64,000 nt of DNA from Bradyrhizobium sp. CCGB01 (GTDB taxonomy: Bacteria > Pseudomonadota > Alphaproteobacteria > Rhizobiales > Xanthobacteraceae): contig NZ_JANADK010000001.1 of the NCBI RefSeq assembly GCF_024199795.1, positions 1,178,001-1,242,000 on the forward strand, in the 5' to 3' direction. Both the position numbers and the translations under genes were made by a program. The notes beneath the pieces were generated by a model. That model worked only from the letters and a program-made list of their open reading frames with translations. It did not search any database and was not told the DNA's origin. Positions 9,168-17,034 of this stretch are shown piece after piece. Positions within the stretch are counted from its first letter, which is position 1. Each line of letters begins with the position of its first letter.

Positions 9168-10151
9168 TCAGGTTTTCCGCGCCGCTGCGCGATAACGCGC
9201 AGCCATCGCCCGGGTCATCTCCGCCATCTTCTCGCGGAGGTCGGCGGGCTCCAGCACTTCGGCTTCGGGCCCGAGGCGCAGCAATTCGGCCGCGGCATGC
9301 CACGACGTCTTGCCGGTCGGCACCCTGGCGGTGCGCCAGCCGTCCGCATCGATGGCCTCTTCAAGCTGCGTACGCGCCCTGACGTAAGGCTGGCTCAGCG
9401 CGTCGAGCAGCTTGACGCCGAACGGCGACAGCCGGACGACCGCGACATTGGGATGCATCTCGGCCTCGAGACGCAGCGTTGCGTCCCGCCAATAGGCCGC
9501 GAGATCGAACTCGGCGGGACGATCGAAGCGGTCGTCGAGCGCGGTGCAGTCGAGCACGCGCGCGACGCGATAGGTGCGCACGCTGCCGTCGACTTGCCCG
9601 GCGAGATACCAGCTGCCGCCTTTCAGCACGAGCCCGAGCGGTGCGACGCGGCGCTGCTTCTCCGAGCGCCAGCTCTGGTAGCGGATCTTGATCAGCGTCC
9701 CGCGCAAGGCCGCGCCGGCAATGATGCGCAGATGTTTTGGCTCTTCCGTCTCGCCGAACCAGCCGGGTGCGTCCAGGTGAAAGCGCTCCTGCATCCGCCC
9801 GGCGTCTTCGCGAAGGTTGGCAGGCAAGGCCGCCATCAGCTTGTTCTGCGCGGCGATCATCGCCGCGTCCAGCCCGAGCGCCGCGGCCGGTCCCGGCAGT
9901 CCCGCGAGGAACAGAGCTTCCGCCTCGTTCTGCGACAGCCCGTTCAAACGCACGCGATAACCGTCGAGCAGGCGATAGCCGCCCTCCGCGCCGCGATCGG
10001 CATAGACGGGCACGCCCGATGCCGCGAGCGCGTCGATGTCGCGATAGATCGTGCGCACCGACACCTCGCAGGCCTCCGCCAGCTCGGGCGCAGTGACCTG
10101 CCCCTTGGCCTGGAGGGTGGTGAGGATCGACATCATCCGGCTCGCGCGCAT
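9168..10151 (-). CDS. WYL-domain (YafY-type) transcriptional regulator
   Basis: A 327-residue regulator. The N-terminal DeoR-like winged helix-turn-helix is residues 1-60 (VTAPELAEACEVSVRTIYRDIDALAASGVPV). The WYL ligand-sensing domain is in the middle (SWYLAGQVDGSVRTYRVARVLD), with a C-terminal extension. WYL proteins respond to small molecules or nucleic acids, and the ligand here is unknown. It is divergent from the glutathione S-transferase gene at 10235, with a perfect 31-bp palindrome between them, so autoregulation and control of that gene are likely. Confidence 0.92.
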   Translation of the reverse strand: MRASRMMSILTTLQAKGQVTAPELAEACEVSVRTIYRDIDALAASGVPVYADRGAEGGYRLLDGYRVRLNGLSQNEAEALFLAGLPGPAAALGLDAAMIAAQNKLMAALPANLREDAGRMQERFHLDAPGWFGETEEPKHLRIIAGAALRGTLIKIRYQSWRSEKQRRVAPLGLVLKGGSWYLAGQVDGSVRTYRVARVLDCTALDDRFDRPAEFDLAAYWRDATLRLEAEMHPNVAVVRLSPFGVKLLDALSQPYVRARTQLEEAIDADGWRTARVPTGKTSWHAAAELLRLGPEAEVLEPADLREKMAEMTRAMAARYRAAARKT

Positions 10152-10161
10152 GATCCCTTAA

Positions 10162-10192
10162 ACCATACCTGACACAGGATGTCAGGTATGGT
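10162..10192. promoter_or_regulatory. Palindromic operator candidate between WYL regulator and GST
   Basis: Perfect 12-base arms ACCATACCTGAC and GTCAGGTATGGT are separated by seven bases. The core reads TGACA-N5-TGTCA. It lies 10 bases from the regulator start and about 40 bases from the GST start, where it could control both divergent promoters. Confidence 0.7.
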
Positions 10193-10234
10193 CCGCTACA
10201 AACGCCATCGCCAGCCCGCCAGATGGAGACCACC

Positions 10235-10879
10235 ATGACCGATCCGAACCGCATCACGCTGTATTATTCGCCGCAGACGCGCGCCACCGGCACCCGGGTG
10301 CTGATGGAGGAGCTTGGCGCGCCCTACGATCTCCATGTTCTCAACATGAAGGCCGGCGAGCAGCGCCAGGGCGCCTATCTCGCCATCAATCCGCTGGGCA
10401 AGGTGCCGGCGATCCGCTGCGGGGAAGCGCTCGTGACCGAGCAGGTCGCGATCACCATCTATCTCGCCGATCTGTTCCCGCAGGCCGGCCTCACGCCCGC
10501 GCTGAACGATCCGCTCCGCGGTCCCTATTTGCGCTGGATCACCTATTACGGGTCATCCTTCGAGCCGGCCCTGATCGACAAGTTCATGCAGCGCGAGCCG
10601 GCGCCGATCACGCAGTCGCCCTATGCCGATTACGACACCATGCTGGGCGCGCTCGAGGCGCAATTGTCGAGAGGGCCGTACCTGCTCGGCGAACGCATGA
10701 CGGCCGCGGATGTGCTGTGGGGCGTCGCGTTCAGCTGGACCATGATGTTCGGCATCGTGCCGAAGAAAGACGTCTTCGTCCGCTATGCCGAACGCATGAC
10801 CTTGCGGCCCGCGTTCCAGCGCATCAATGCGGCCGATGATGAGATGGCGGCGCAGCATGCCAAGGCGGCCGGTGGTTGA
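10235..10879 (+). CDS. Glutathione S-transferase family protein
   Basis: A 214-residue GST. The N-terminal thioredoxin-like domain carries YYSPQTRATGTRVLMEELGAPYD and the cis-proline motif GKVPAI. The C-terminal helical domain carries LGERMTAADVLWG. It probably conjugates or exchanges glutathione on small electrophiles in the cytoplasm. The start at 10235 is supported by GGAGA five bases upstream. The ATG at 10223 overlaps that site. Its promoter region is shared with the divergent WYL regulator. Confidence 0.9.
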   Translation: MTDPNRITLYYSPQTRATGTRVLMEELGAPYDLHVLNMKAGEQRQGAYLAINPLGKVPAIRCGEALVTEQVAITIYLADLFPQAGLTPALNDPLRGPYLRWITYYGSSFEPALIDKFMQREPAPITQSPYADYDTMLGALEAQLSRGPYLLGERMTAADVLWGVAFSWTMMFGIVPKKDVFVRYAERMTLRPAFQRINAADDEMAAQHAKAAGG

Positions 10880-10896
10880 ATGATCCGGGGTTGCGG

Positions 10897-11331
10897 ATGA
10901 CGAAGCCGATGCACACGACCAACTGCTTCAACACTTTCATCCGGGTTGCTGAAGACTGTCCTGCGCGGACTGGCGAGGAGCCGCCGCTCCGCGGGGGAAA
11001 GCCGACGGTGGCGTGCCTGCAATACGGGATGATCGCCAAGGCGCCCTACAAATACACGTCCGACGACGTGATCTTCGCCACGTCTGCGCCGGGACGCGAG
11101 CTCGATGTGAAGGCGACGAAGACGGAGAAGCATGCGGCCCGTGAAGCGTTCTTCTCCCGGGGGCAGGCGTGCATGAGGGCGTCGAGCCTGGGCAAGCGCT
11201 TCGGCTGGGGCGTTCATGCCGACAGTGAGGGCCGGATCGCGATCTACGCCGTCGACAGCAAACGCTACCAGGCGCTCGTCCGCGATTCCAAGCTCACGCA
11301 GGTGCGCGCGATGCGGTCGAAGCGGGCGTGA
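10897..11331 (+). CDS. DUF6157 family protein
   Basis: A 144-residue protein matching the DUF6157 pattern along its whole length: HTTNCFNTFIRVAEDCPA, ACLQYGMIAKAPYKYTSDDVIF, AREAFFSRGQACMRASSLGKRFGWGVHAD and a C-terminal VRAMRSKRA. No biochemical role is established as far as I know. It starts 18 bases after the GST stop, so it is probably in the same transcript and under the same WYL/palindrome control. Its stop abuts the stop of the convergent crotonase gene. Confidence 0.85.
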   Translation: MTKPMHTTNCFNTFIRVAEDCPARTGEEPPLRGGKPTVACLQYGMIAKAPYKYTSDDVIFATSAPGRELDVKATKTEKHAAREAFFSRGQACMRASSLGKRFGWGVHADSEGRIAIYAVDSKRYQALVRDSKLTQVRAMRSKRA

Positions 11332-12117
11332 TCAGAATTTTGGCGGTCGCTTCTCCGCAAACGCCTTGATGCCTTCCTTGATCTCGTCGCCGCGCATGCT
11401 GTCGCGGTGGCGTTGATCGGCGGCGGCTTCGTCCAGCTCGCCGCGGGCGAATTCGTTGATGGCGCGCTTCATCCCGCGCATTGCCTGCGGCGCGTTGCCG
11501 GCGAGGACGCCGGCGAGCTTTTCGACTTCCTCGTCCAGGAACTCCACCGGCACCATGGCGGTGAGATAGCCGATCCGCAGCATCTCCGGCGCGGTGATCT
11601 TCTGCGCGGTCAGGAACAGCTTCTTCGCATTGTCGAGGCCGAGCCGCGTCACGTAACGCTTGATGCCGCTTCTGTAATAGTGCAGCCCGAGCCGCGCCGC
11701 CGGCATGAACATCTCGGCGGTGTCGACGCCGATGCGGAAATCGCAAGCGAGCGCGAGGTCCGTCGAGCCGCCATAGACGCCGCCATTGAGCCGGCAGATC
11801 GTCGGCACGCCGAGATCCTCCAGCCGGTTGACGACGACCTCGAACGCCGAGCCCGCGCTCTGCTGCTCGTTGGCGCTGACCGCGCGCTCGGCGACCGAGT
11901 TGAGGTCGTAGCCCGCCGAAAAGGCCCGCCCCGTGCCGGTCAGCACCAGCACGCGGATATCAGGATCGGCCTCGATCCGGTCGAACAGCTTGACCAGCTC
12001 GCCGAGATCCTCGGCCTGCAGCCGGTTGAGATGCTTTGGCCTGTTGAGGCGGATGGTGGCGCGTGCGCCATTGATTTCGAGCACGGGGCTGGATGCCGCG
12101 TCGGCTGTGTCCGACAT
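11332..12117 (-). CDS. Crotonase-fold (enoyl-CoA hydratase/isomerase family) protein lacking both catalytic glutamates
   Basis: A 261-residue crotonase-superfamily protein. The fold is clear from LNRPKHLNRLQ, the oxyanion-hole segment GRAFSAGYDL, and GGVYGGSTDLALACDFRIG. The two hydratase glutamates are absent: the usual GGGxE position is Asp and the usual PE(V/I)xLG position is Ala (PAARLG). Hydratase activity of the standard type is therefore doubtful, and an isomerase, hydrolase or decarboxylase reaction is possible. The start at 12117 is favoured by GGAGA five bases upstream. The ATG at 12129 directly abuts the stop of the upstream channel gene. Confidence 0.85.
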   Translation of the reverse strand: MSDTADAASSPVLEINGARATIRLNRPKHLNRLQAEDLGELVKLFDRIEADPDIRVLVLTGTGRAFSAGYDLNSVAERAVSANEQQSAGSAFEVVVNRLEDLGVPTICRLNGGVYGGSTDLALACDFRIGVDTAEMFMPAARLGLHYYRSGIKRYVTRLGLDNAKKLFLTAQKITAPEMLRIGYLTAMVPVEFLDEEVEKLAGVLAGNAPQAMRGMKRAINEFARGELDEAAADQRHRDSMRGDEIKEGIKAFAEKRPPKF

Positions 12118-12129
12118 TCTTGTCTCCAT

Positions 12130-13239
12130 TTACTTGTTTTCGAGCGTGCGGCGCCTGGCTTCCGCATCGATGGTCTCGGCGAGATCCGGATGCCGCGCCA
12201 TCAGCACGCGGAAGTCGACGAGGTCGAGCACCAGCAGCCGCGACACCTTTGTGGTCGAGACATTGGCGCCGCGCAAATTGTTGCCGAGCAGCGCCATCTC
12301 GCCGAAGAATGCGCCCTCGCCAAGCTGCACCTTCTTGCCGGGCAGGTCGACCTCGACCTCGCCGGCGGCGATGAAATACATGCAGTCGCCCTGCGCCCCC
12401 TTGCGGATGATCATGGTGCGCGCCGGCAGCTCCATGGTGCGCAGCATGTGGGTGACGTCGGCGATGGCCGCGGGCCCGAGCGCTGCGAAGAACGGCACCT
12501 TGCTGACGGATTCCCAGGTCTTGAGGAAATTGTCGCGCCGCGTCTCCGCCGCGAAGCCGGTCGCCAAAATACCGGTCCACAGGCCGAAAACGCCGAGGCC
12601 GGAGATCATCACCAGGGCCGCTACCATGCGGCCGAGCGGCGTCACCGGCACGACGTCGCCGTAGCCCGTCGTCGTCAGCGTGACGACGGCCCACCACAGC
12701 GCGGACGGTACGCTGCCGAAGGTCTGGGGCTGCACCTCCCGCTCGAGGAAATATTCGGCGACCGAGGCCAGGAAGACCACCATCAGGAAGATCACGAGCA
12801 CGCTCACCAGCGGCCCCGATTCCAGCACCAGCACGCGGCGGAGCTGCCGCAGGCCCGGAATGCCCGGCACCACCTTCAGTACCCAGAGCACGCTGAGCAG
12901 CCACGCCGTCTTCGGCTCGACGCCGAGCATCAGCGCGACCGGCACGGCGACTGCTCCGATCGCATCGACCAGCCCGGCGGAGGAGGACATGTAGAGCGAA
13001 AGGCGCCCATGCCGTGCCATGTGGCGCAGCCGGACCACCCACTCGAACACGAAATAGACGAGGCAGGCCCACAGCAGGGCATCGACCCAGCGGTAGGCTG
13101 TTTCATAAGCCGGCTTGACCGTCAGCAGCACCATGCCGAGCACGCCGGCGCCGACTGCCAGGTAGGCCGCCTTGGTCATGTTGCGGCCGGCCGTGGCGGC
13201 CACGAACTGGGCCAGAGCGGGGATCAGCGGCTTGGACAT
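12130..13239 (-). CDS. Cyclic-nucleotide-gated K+ channel (MlotiK1-like)
   Basis: A 369-residue six-transmembrane channel. The potassium selectivity filter TTGYGD (residues 190-195) sits between S5 and S6. The S4-like segment has few basic residues (LRQLRRVLVLE), as in the Mesorhizobium MlotiK1 channel. The C-terminal cyclic-nucleotide-binding domain carries the phosphate-binding cassette GEGAFFGEMALL and then LRGANVS. It should conduct K+ across the inner membrane when cAMP or cGMP binds. The start at 13239 begins just before the first hydrophobic part. The crotonase gene follows directly in the same orientation. Confidence 0.92.
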   Translation of the reverse strand: MSKPLIPALAQFVAATAGRNMTKAAYLAVGAGVLGMVLLTVKPAYETAYRWVDALLWACLVYFVFEWVVRLRHMARHGRLSLYMSSSAGLVDAIGAVAVPVALMLGVEPKTAWLLSVLWVLKVVPGIPGLRQLRRVLVLESGPLVSVLVIFLMVVFLASVAEYFLEREVQPQTFGSVPSALWWAVVTLTTTGYGDVVPVTPLGRMVAALVMISGLGVFGLWTGILATGFAAETRRDNFLKTWESVSKVPFFAALGPAAIADVTHMLRTMELPARTMIIRKGAQGDCMYFIAAGEVEVDLPGKKVQLGEGAFFGEMALLGNNLRGANVSTTKVSRLLVLDLVDFRVLMARHPDLAETIDAEARRRTLENK

Positions 13240-13399
13240 GCGGGAAGGCGGCTCGGTTTTGTCTTTTGCGGTCCCGGCTGGAACCTCGGTGCCAAAGTGC
13301 ATGCCCGGGCCAAGGCCGTCAACGACGGGCGCGGGCCGCCTGCAACGTCGTGGAACAGGGGGTACGGAGGCTTGGCGCAGCAGCTGGACCCGCGGGCCG

Positions 13400-13618
13400 T
13401 TACCTGAAATGCGGCGGCTCGTCGTAGCCGCGACGGCTGCTGAAGAACAGCAGCACCATCAAGCCAACGCCGACAATAACGGAAAATCCGGCCCCCAGCG
13501 CCAGCGCCACATAACCTTCCGTCGGGATCGGCTCGCCCTCGACCGCCATTGCCGAATAGGCGAAATAGCCAACCGCCACCAGCATTCCCAGAAGGATCAT
13601 GATGAGGAGCGCACGCAT
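13400..13618 (-). CDS. Small two-helix membrane protein
   Basis: A 72-residue hypothetical protein with two hydrophobic helices (LLIMILLGMLVAVGYFAYSAMAV and ALALGAGFSVIVGVGLMVLLFF) joined by a short acidic loop. The charged tail is SSRRGYDEPPHFR. GGAGAACGCTCC lies upstream of the ATG at 13618. No family is recognised. It stands alone between the TAXI receptor and the channel gene, all on the minus strand. Confidence 0.7.
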   Translation of the reverse strand: MRALLIMILLGMLVAVGYFAYSAMAVEGEPIPTEGYVALALGAGFSVIVGVGLMVLLFFSSRRGYDEPPHFR

Positions 13619-13739
13619 GGAGCGTTCTCCGGTTGCATCCGGAGCAAACGGTTGTGGACCGGGACGGTTCCCGAATCAGGCGCGGTGATTTCCGGGAAAT
13701 GTTGGCAAAGCGCCGCTGCAAGACCGCCAAATCGATAGG

Positions 13740-15188
13740 TCAGGCACTCTGAGCTGTCTTCACCACCACGATATTGCTCTCGTCCTGCTGGGGAGGGGCC
13801 GTATCCTGGGCGACCTTGTCGGCCTCGCTGGCATGGCGCTTGAGGTAGTCGCGGCGCATGCCGATCTCATCGCGGACGAACTCGTAGCCGAGCTTGAAGG
13901 TGTCGAGCCCGTCGGTACTGATCGTGCCGTCTCGAAGGCCGATGACGGCGCCGCGCAATATGCCCTCCAGCTCGTCCTGGAGACATTCGAGCTGATCCAG
14001 CGAATGCGCGTGCTCGATGCGCTCGCCGATGTCGAGGATGGCGGTGGAGAGCTCGCTGGCCTTCTCCGGCGCGATCCGCGTGATCTTGGCGTAGATCGCG
14101 GCGAAGATCGAGCCGATGACGCTGAGCGCGGCGGCGCCCAGATACATCAGGTCGCTGTATTTATCCATGAACGACTTGGTGTCGTCGTTGATGTAGTCGG
14201 CCGCCCCCTGATGCGCCATCACATAGGCGTCCTTCTCGACGGAGGCCGGCTCGATCCTGCTGGCGAAGCCGTTGTCGAGCCCGAGCGCGGATTTGTTCTC
14301 GTAGACGATGCGTGCGAGCTCGCCCGCCGTGCTCGCCGACATCCTGGATTGCGTGACCAGAAGCCATTCGAGCCCGATCGTGTCGAGGTCGTCGTCGGGA
14401 ATTTCCGGCGATGCAGACAGCGTGCCCGCAGTCAGCGTCTCGCTGGAAATGCCGGGAATCCTGCGCGCCAGCGCCTTGGCCTCGTCGATCGCGTTGAGCG
14501 TGAAGCCGCCGCGCCTGGCGGCTTGCTCATAGGCCTTGTCCCGCACCGCCCTCGAGGCATGGACAATGGCGATCACTGCGCCAAAGCCGTTTGCCGGCGC
14601 AAACAGCTTGTCGAGTGTCATGCCTTGCGGCGCCATCTGGACCATCTTCGCGGCATCGGAGCCATCGGGGATGTCGAGAATGCTGCGCACGAAGGCGAGC
14701 GAGGAGTCGTTCGCGGCGACGACCGCGACCTTCTTCTTCTTCAGTTCGGCGAGCGACTTGATCTTCTTGCTGCCGGGGCCGAGCAGGAGCACCAGATCGT
14801 GCTCGAGGATCGCGAGCGTGCGCGCCCGCAGCGGCACCTTGGCGTCGGTGCGCAACACGGCGAGATCGGCCTGCTTGCGGTCGAACTGGGCGAGCGCCTT
14901 GGCGTTATCAGGATTGTTGACGATCTTGATCCGAAAGCGCGAGGCGTTGTTCTTCAGCACGGTGGCGAGCTTGGCCGCGAACAGCGCCTCGTCGGTGTTG
15001 GGGGCGCCGACGGCAAAGGTCAGCGTCTCCGAATTGTGCAGCATGGCGCGGCCGCCCCAGACGGTGGCGAGCGACAGGAGCAAGGTCAGCACGACGTAGA
15101 GAAAGACCTGTTGCTGATTGGTCTTGATCACCTTGGGGCGCCGCGGCGGCGGCTCAGATGGTGACGAGGTCGGGCCTTCGGTACTCAT
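13740..15188 (-). CDS. TAXI-family TRAP solute receptor, membrane-anchored with C-terminal extension
   Basis: A 482-residue protein with a cytoplasmic Pro-rich N-terminus, a TM helix at about residues 27-48, and a periplasmic TAXI/NMT1-like domain (TLTFAVGAPNTDEALFAAKLATVL, ADLAVLRTDAKVPLR, LKKKKVAVVAANDSSLAFV). A second TM helix near 345-368 (YLGAAALSVIGSIFAAIYAKI) leads into a helical cytoplasmic tail of about 110 residues. Ordinary TAXI receptors are free periplasmic proteins of about 320 residues. No TRAP permease gene is adjacent, so a sensory rather than transport role is possible. Confidence 0.8.
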   Translation of the reverse strand: MSTEGPTSSPSEPPPRRPKVIKTNQQQVFLYVVLTLLLSLATVWGGRAMLHNSETLTFAVGAPNTDEALFAAKLATVLKNNASRFRIKIVNNPDNAKALAQFDRKQADLAVLRTDAKVPLRARTLAILEHDLVLLLGPGSKKIKSLAELKKKKVAVVAANDSSLAFVRSILDIPDGSDAAKMVQMAPQGMTLDKLFAPANGFGAVIAIVHASRAVRDKAYEQAARRGGFTLNAIDEAKALARRIPGISSETLTAGTLSASPEIPDDDLDTIGLEWLLVTQSRMSASTAGELARIVYENKSALGLDNGFASRIEPASVEKDAYVMAHQGAADYINDDTKSFMDKYSDLMYLGAAALSVIGSIFAAIYAKITRIAPEKASELSTAILDIGERIEHAHSLDQLECLQDELEGILRGAVIGLRDGTISTDGLDTFKLGYEFVRDEIGMRRDYLKRHASEADKVAQDTAPPQQDESNIVVVKTAQSA

Positions 15189-15554
15189 GGCGGCACTCTG
15201 GCCTTGCTGCTTTGGTGGCGGGCGGCTCGCGAATGTGATCGCGGTGGGCGGCCTGCAATTCCTAAACGTCTGAAAAAAGAACGATATTTTCTGCCTGCAA
15301 TGATACCGTGCCGAGATCGGAATGCAAATTTCGAGCCGCAGGTAACCTTACTCGATCCCGCCGCGGCGATTGGTCATCCTATCACCAGTTAGCCACAGTT
15401 GGCGATTTTCCGGTTCCCCCCGGCTGCATTCCGTCGCGGGAGATGTCATAAATCACACGTCCCGGCGATTTGACCGGTCCAAGAAGAAGCTGCGCTGAAC
15501 GCTCCGGTTTTTCTTGTCACGTCAATGAGGGCGTCAGCTTTGTCGTTTCCACCC
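15189..15554. other. Intergenic gap without a supported gene
   Basis: About 365 bases lie between two divergent genes. Short open frames exist (for example 15204-15392), but their Arg-rich composition and lack of a convincing start site argue against coding. The AT-rich stretch around 15275-15295 could hold promoter elements. I see no strong palindrome. Confidence 0.5.
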
Positions 15555-15941
15555 ATGTCATCGGCGGTTCCGGTCGAAGCGCTCATTGGCTGGATGCTGC
15601 TGCTCACCTTCAAGCACATCATCGCCGATTTCGTCCTTCAGACCGCCTGGATGGCGCAAGGCAAGGACCAGAAGCACGGCTGGGCCTTGCCGCTTCTGGT
15701 GCATTGCCTGATTCACCTCGCGGTTGCGCTGCCGCTGATCCTGATCGTGGCGCCGCGATTCTGGTTCGTCGCGTTCATCGACTTCGTGATCCACATCACG
15801 ATCGACCGCGCGAAGGGGATGGTCTCCGCCAATTTCGGGGTCGACCTCGCGCATCCCTGGTTCTGGACCCTGATCGGCGTCGACCAGGCGCTGCACCATC
15901 TGACCGGCTTCGGCCTCTCCATCTTCATGGCGGCGAACTGA
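15555..15941 (+). CDS. DUF3307 domain membrane protein
   Basis: A 128-residue integral membrane protein with four hydrophobic segments. It carries the family signature: KHIIADFVLQTAWMAQGK near the N-terminus, HCLIHLAVALPLILI, DFVIHITIDRAKG, and GVDQALHHLTGFGLSIFMA. The conserved His and Asp residues suggest a membrane-embedded metal or catalytic site, but no function is established. The start at 15555 is chosen because codons from 15525 add only a short Arg/Ser stretch. Confidence 0.85.
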   Translation: MSSAVPVEALIGWMLLLTFKHIIADFVLQTAWMAQGKDQKHGWALPLLVHCLIHLAVALPLILIVAPRFWFVAFIDFVIHITIDRAKGMVSANFGVDLAHPWFWTLIGVDQALHHLTGFGLSIFMAAN

Positions 15942-15996
15942 GGCCGGCGGCCTTTCGGCCTCCGGGTCGAGGCAATCGCTATCGGCACGAAAGGTC

Positions 15997-16080
15997 GTCA
16001 TGCCCGGGCTTGTCCCGGGCATCCACGTTCTTCGCGCCATGCGGCCAGACGTGGATGGCCGGGACAAGCCCGGCCATGAC
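15997..16080. repeat. REP-like palindromic repeat
   Basis: An 84-base imperfect palindrome. It begins GTCATGCCCGGGC and ends GCCCGGCCATGAC, with CATCCACG and CGTGGATG as inner arms. It is one of several related intergenic repeats in this window. Confidence 0.85.
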
Positions 16081-16221
16081 GCTGTGGCGGCGGTTGCACG
16101 CCCCACCGGCGCCCTCCGATTCGCCGCGAGGGCGCAAGCACCCCGGGTGACTACCGGGCGGCGTGGTTAACCTTTCGTTAGAGAATTGCGCTGCATCTTC
16201 CGGACACGAGGGAGAACTGCA

Positions 16222-16620
16222 ATGTTTTCAAGCCGCGACACCTATGAAAGCGATTTCTGCCCGGTCCGCGACGAGCTCCTTGGCGAGATGTATCGCGCCA
16301 GCGAGAGTGGCCTGCCGAGGCTGGTTGAGAGTGTTTCCCCTGACGCCCGCGCCAGGCTGGCGCTGTTTTGCTATCGCCGCAGCCATCTGCATTCGCTGGC
16401 CGTCGCGATCGCAGCCAGCTGTCACGAGCGTGACCTGATCGAGAACGGTGGCCGCGTCGGCTCGACGCTCTACGCGCTGTCGCGCGAAGCCGCCGTCAAA
16501 TCGTCGCCGTCACTGTCGGGGGGCCGCAAGCCGATCACGCTGTCGACCAAGCCGCTCTCGGTGCTTGCACCGCTCGAGGACGAGTTCGACGACGAGATCA
16601 GCGAAGCCGTTCCCGCTTAA
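16222..16620 (+). CDS. Hypothetical protein, 132 residues
   Basis: Not a family I recognise. The protein starts MFSSRDTYESDFCPVRDELLGEMY, continues with a helical Arg-rich part (LALFCYRRSHLHSLAVAIAASCHERDLIENGGRVGSTLYALSREA) and ends in an acidic tail (LEDEFDDEISEAVPA). No signal peptide or TM helix is seen. GAGGGA at 16209-16214 supports the ATG at 16222, while the ATG at 16186 lacks such a site. It probably has its own promoter after the repeat at 15997-16080. Confidence 0.72.
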   Translation: MFSSRDTYESDFCPVRDELLGEMYRASESGLPRLVESVSPDARARLALFCYRRSHLHSLAVAIAASCHERDLIENGGRVGSTLYALSREAAVKSSPSLSGGRKPITLSTKPLSVLAPLEDEFDDEISEAVPA

Positions 16621-16634
16621 GCGTGGTCTATCGG

Positions 16635-16708
16635 CGCATGATCTCCGCGCAAACGCGTCCCGCGTTTGTCGCGAGGGAAAACCGCGACACAGTTTTCTGG
16701 ATCATGCG
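16635..16708. repeat. Intergenic palindromic repeat
   Basis: A 74-base element bounded by CGCATGATC and GATCATGCG, with a central AAACGCG/CGCGTTT hairpin. Its right end overlaps the last codons of the minus-strand cysteine-cluster gene and supplies that gene's TGA stop. Confidence 0.75.
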
Positions 16709-17025
16709 TTAGCGATCACCGGCAGCCCGAACTTCCGCCGCGCCATGGCGCATTCGGCATCGCCCGGCATGCAGGTGCGGCACACCTCCGGCCGCACCGC
16801 ATAGATGCCGCACGCGGTCGCCTTGCCGATTTCCCCCTGCAACGCCGAACAGCGATCCCTCTCGCAGCGCATGCCGGATTGACGCGCGTTGACGAGCGCT
16901 TCCGGGATCGCCGCAAGCTCCTCGTCGCTCTCGATCGAGAAGCGTGGCCAGTTCTCCGAATAGCCGCAGCAGGCGCCGCAGCTCTGGCAGCAGGTCGAGA
17001 GATCGATTTCTTCCATCGCGCTCAC
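16702..17025 (-). CDS. YkgJ-family cysteine cluster protein
   Basis: A 107-residue cytoplasmic protein with the CxxCxxCC cluster near the N-terminus (CCQSCGACC), CERDRCSAL in the middle, and CGIYAVRPEVCRTCMPGD near the C-terminus. This is the YkgJ/UPF0153 pattern of predicted zinc or Fe-S binding proteins. The start is GTG at 17025 or ATG at 17016. Its start lies nine bases from the end of the WYL regulator gene in the same direction, so the two are probably cotranscribed. Confidence 0.85.
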   Translation of the reverse strand: MSAMEEIDLSTCCQSCGACCGYSENWPRFSIESDEELAAIPEALVNARQSGMRCERDRCSALQGEIGKATACGIYAVRPEVCRTCMPGDAECAMARRKFGLPVIANA

Positions 17026-17034
17026 GTGTCCATT

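Noticed and set aside
11407..13407. A 666-codon plus-strand frame across the crotonase and channel genes.
   Set aside because: Low-complexity His/Arg/Gln composition, and it lies opposite two genes with clear motifs.
15204..15392. A 62-codon frame in the gap between the TAXI receptor and DUF3307 genes.
   Set aside because: No convincing start site or family. Composition is like random GC-rich sequence.
15997..16080. Regular palindromic repeats considered as CRISPR units or transfer RNA genes.
   Set aside because: The repeats are dispersed singly with no regular spacers, and no cloverleaf or CCA-type end was found.
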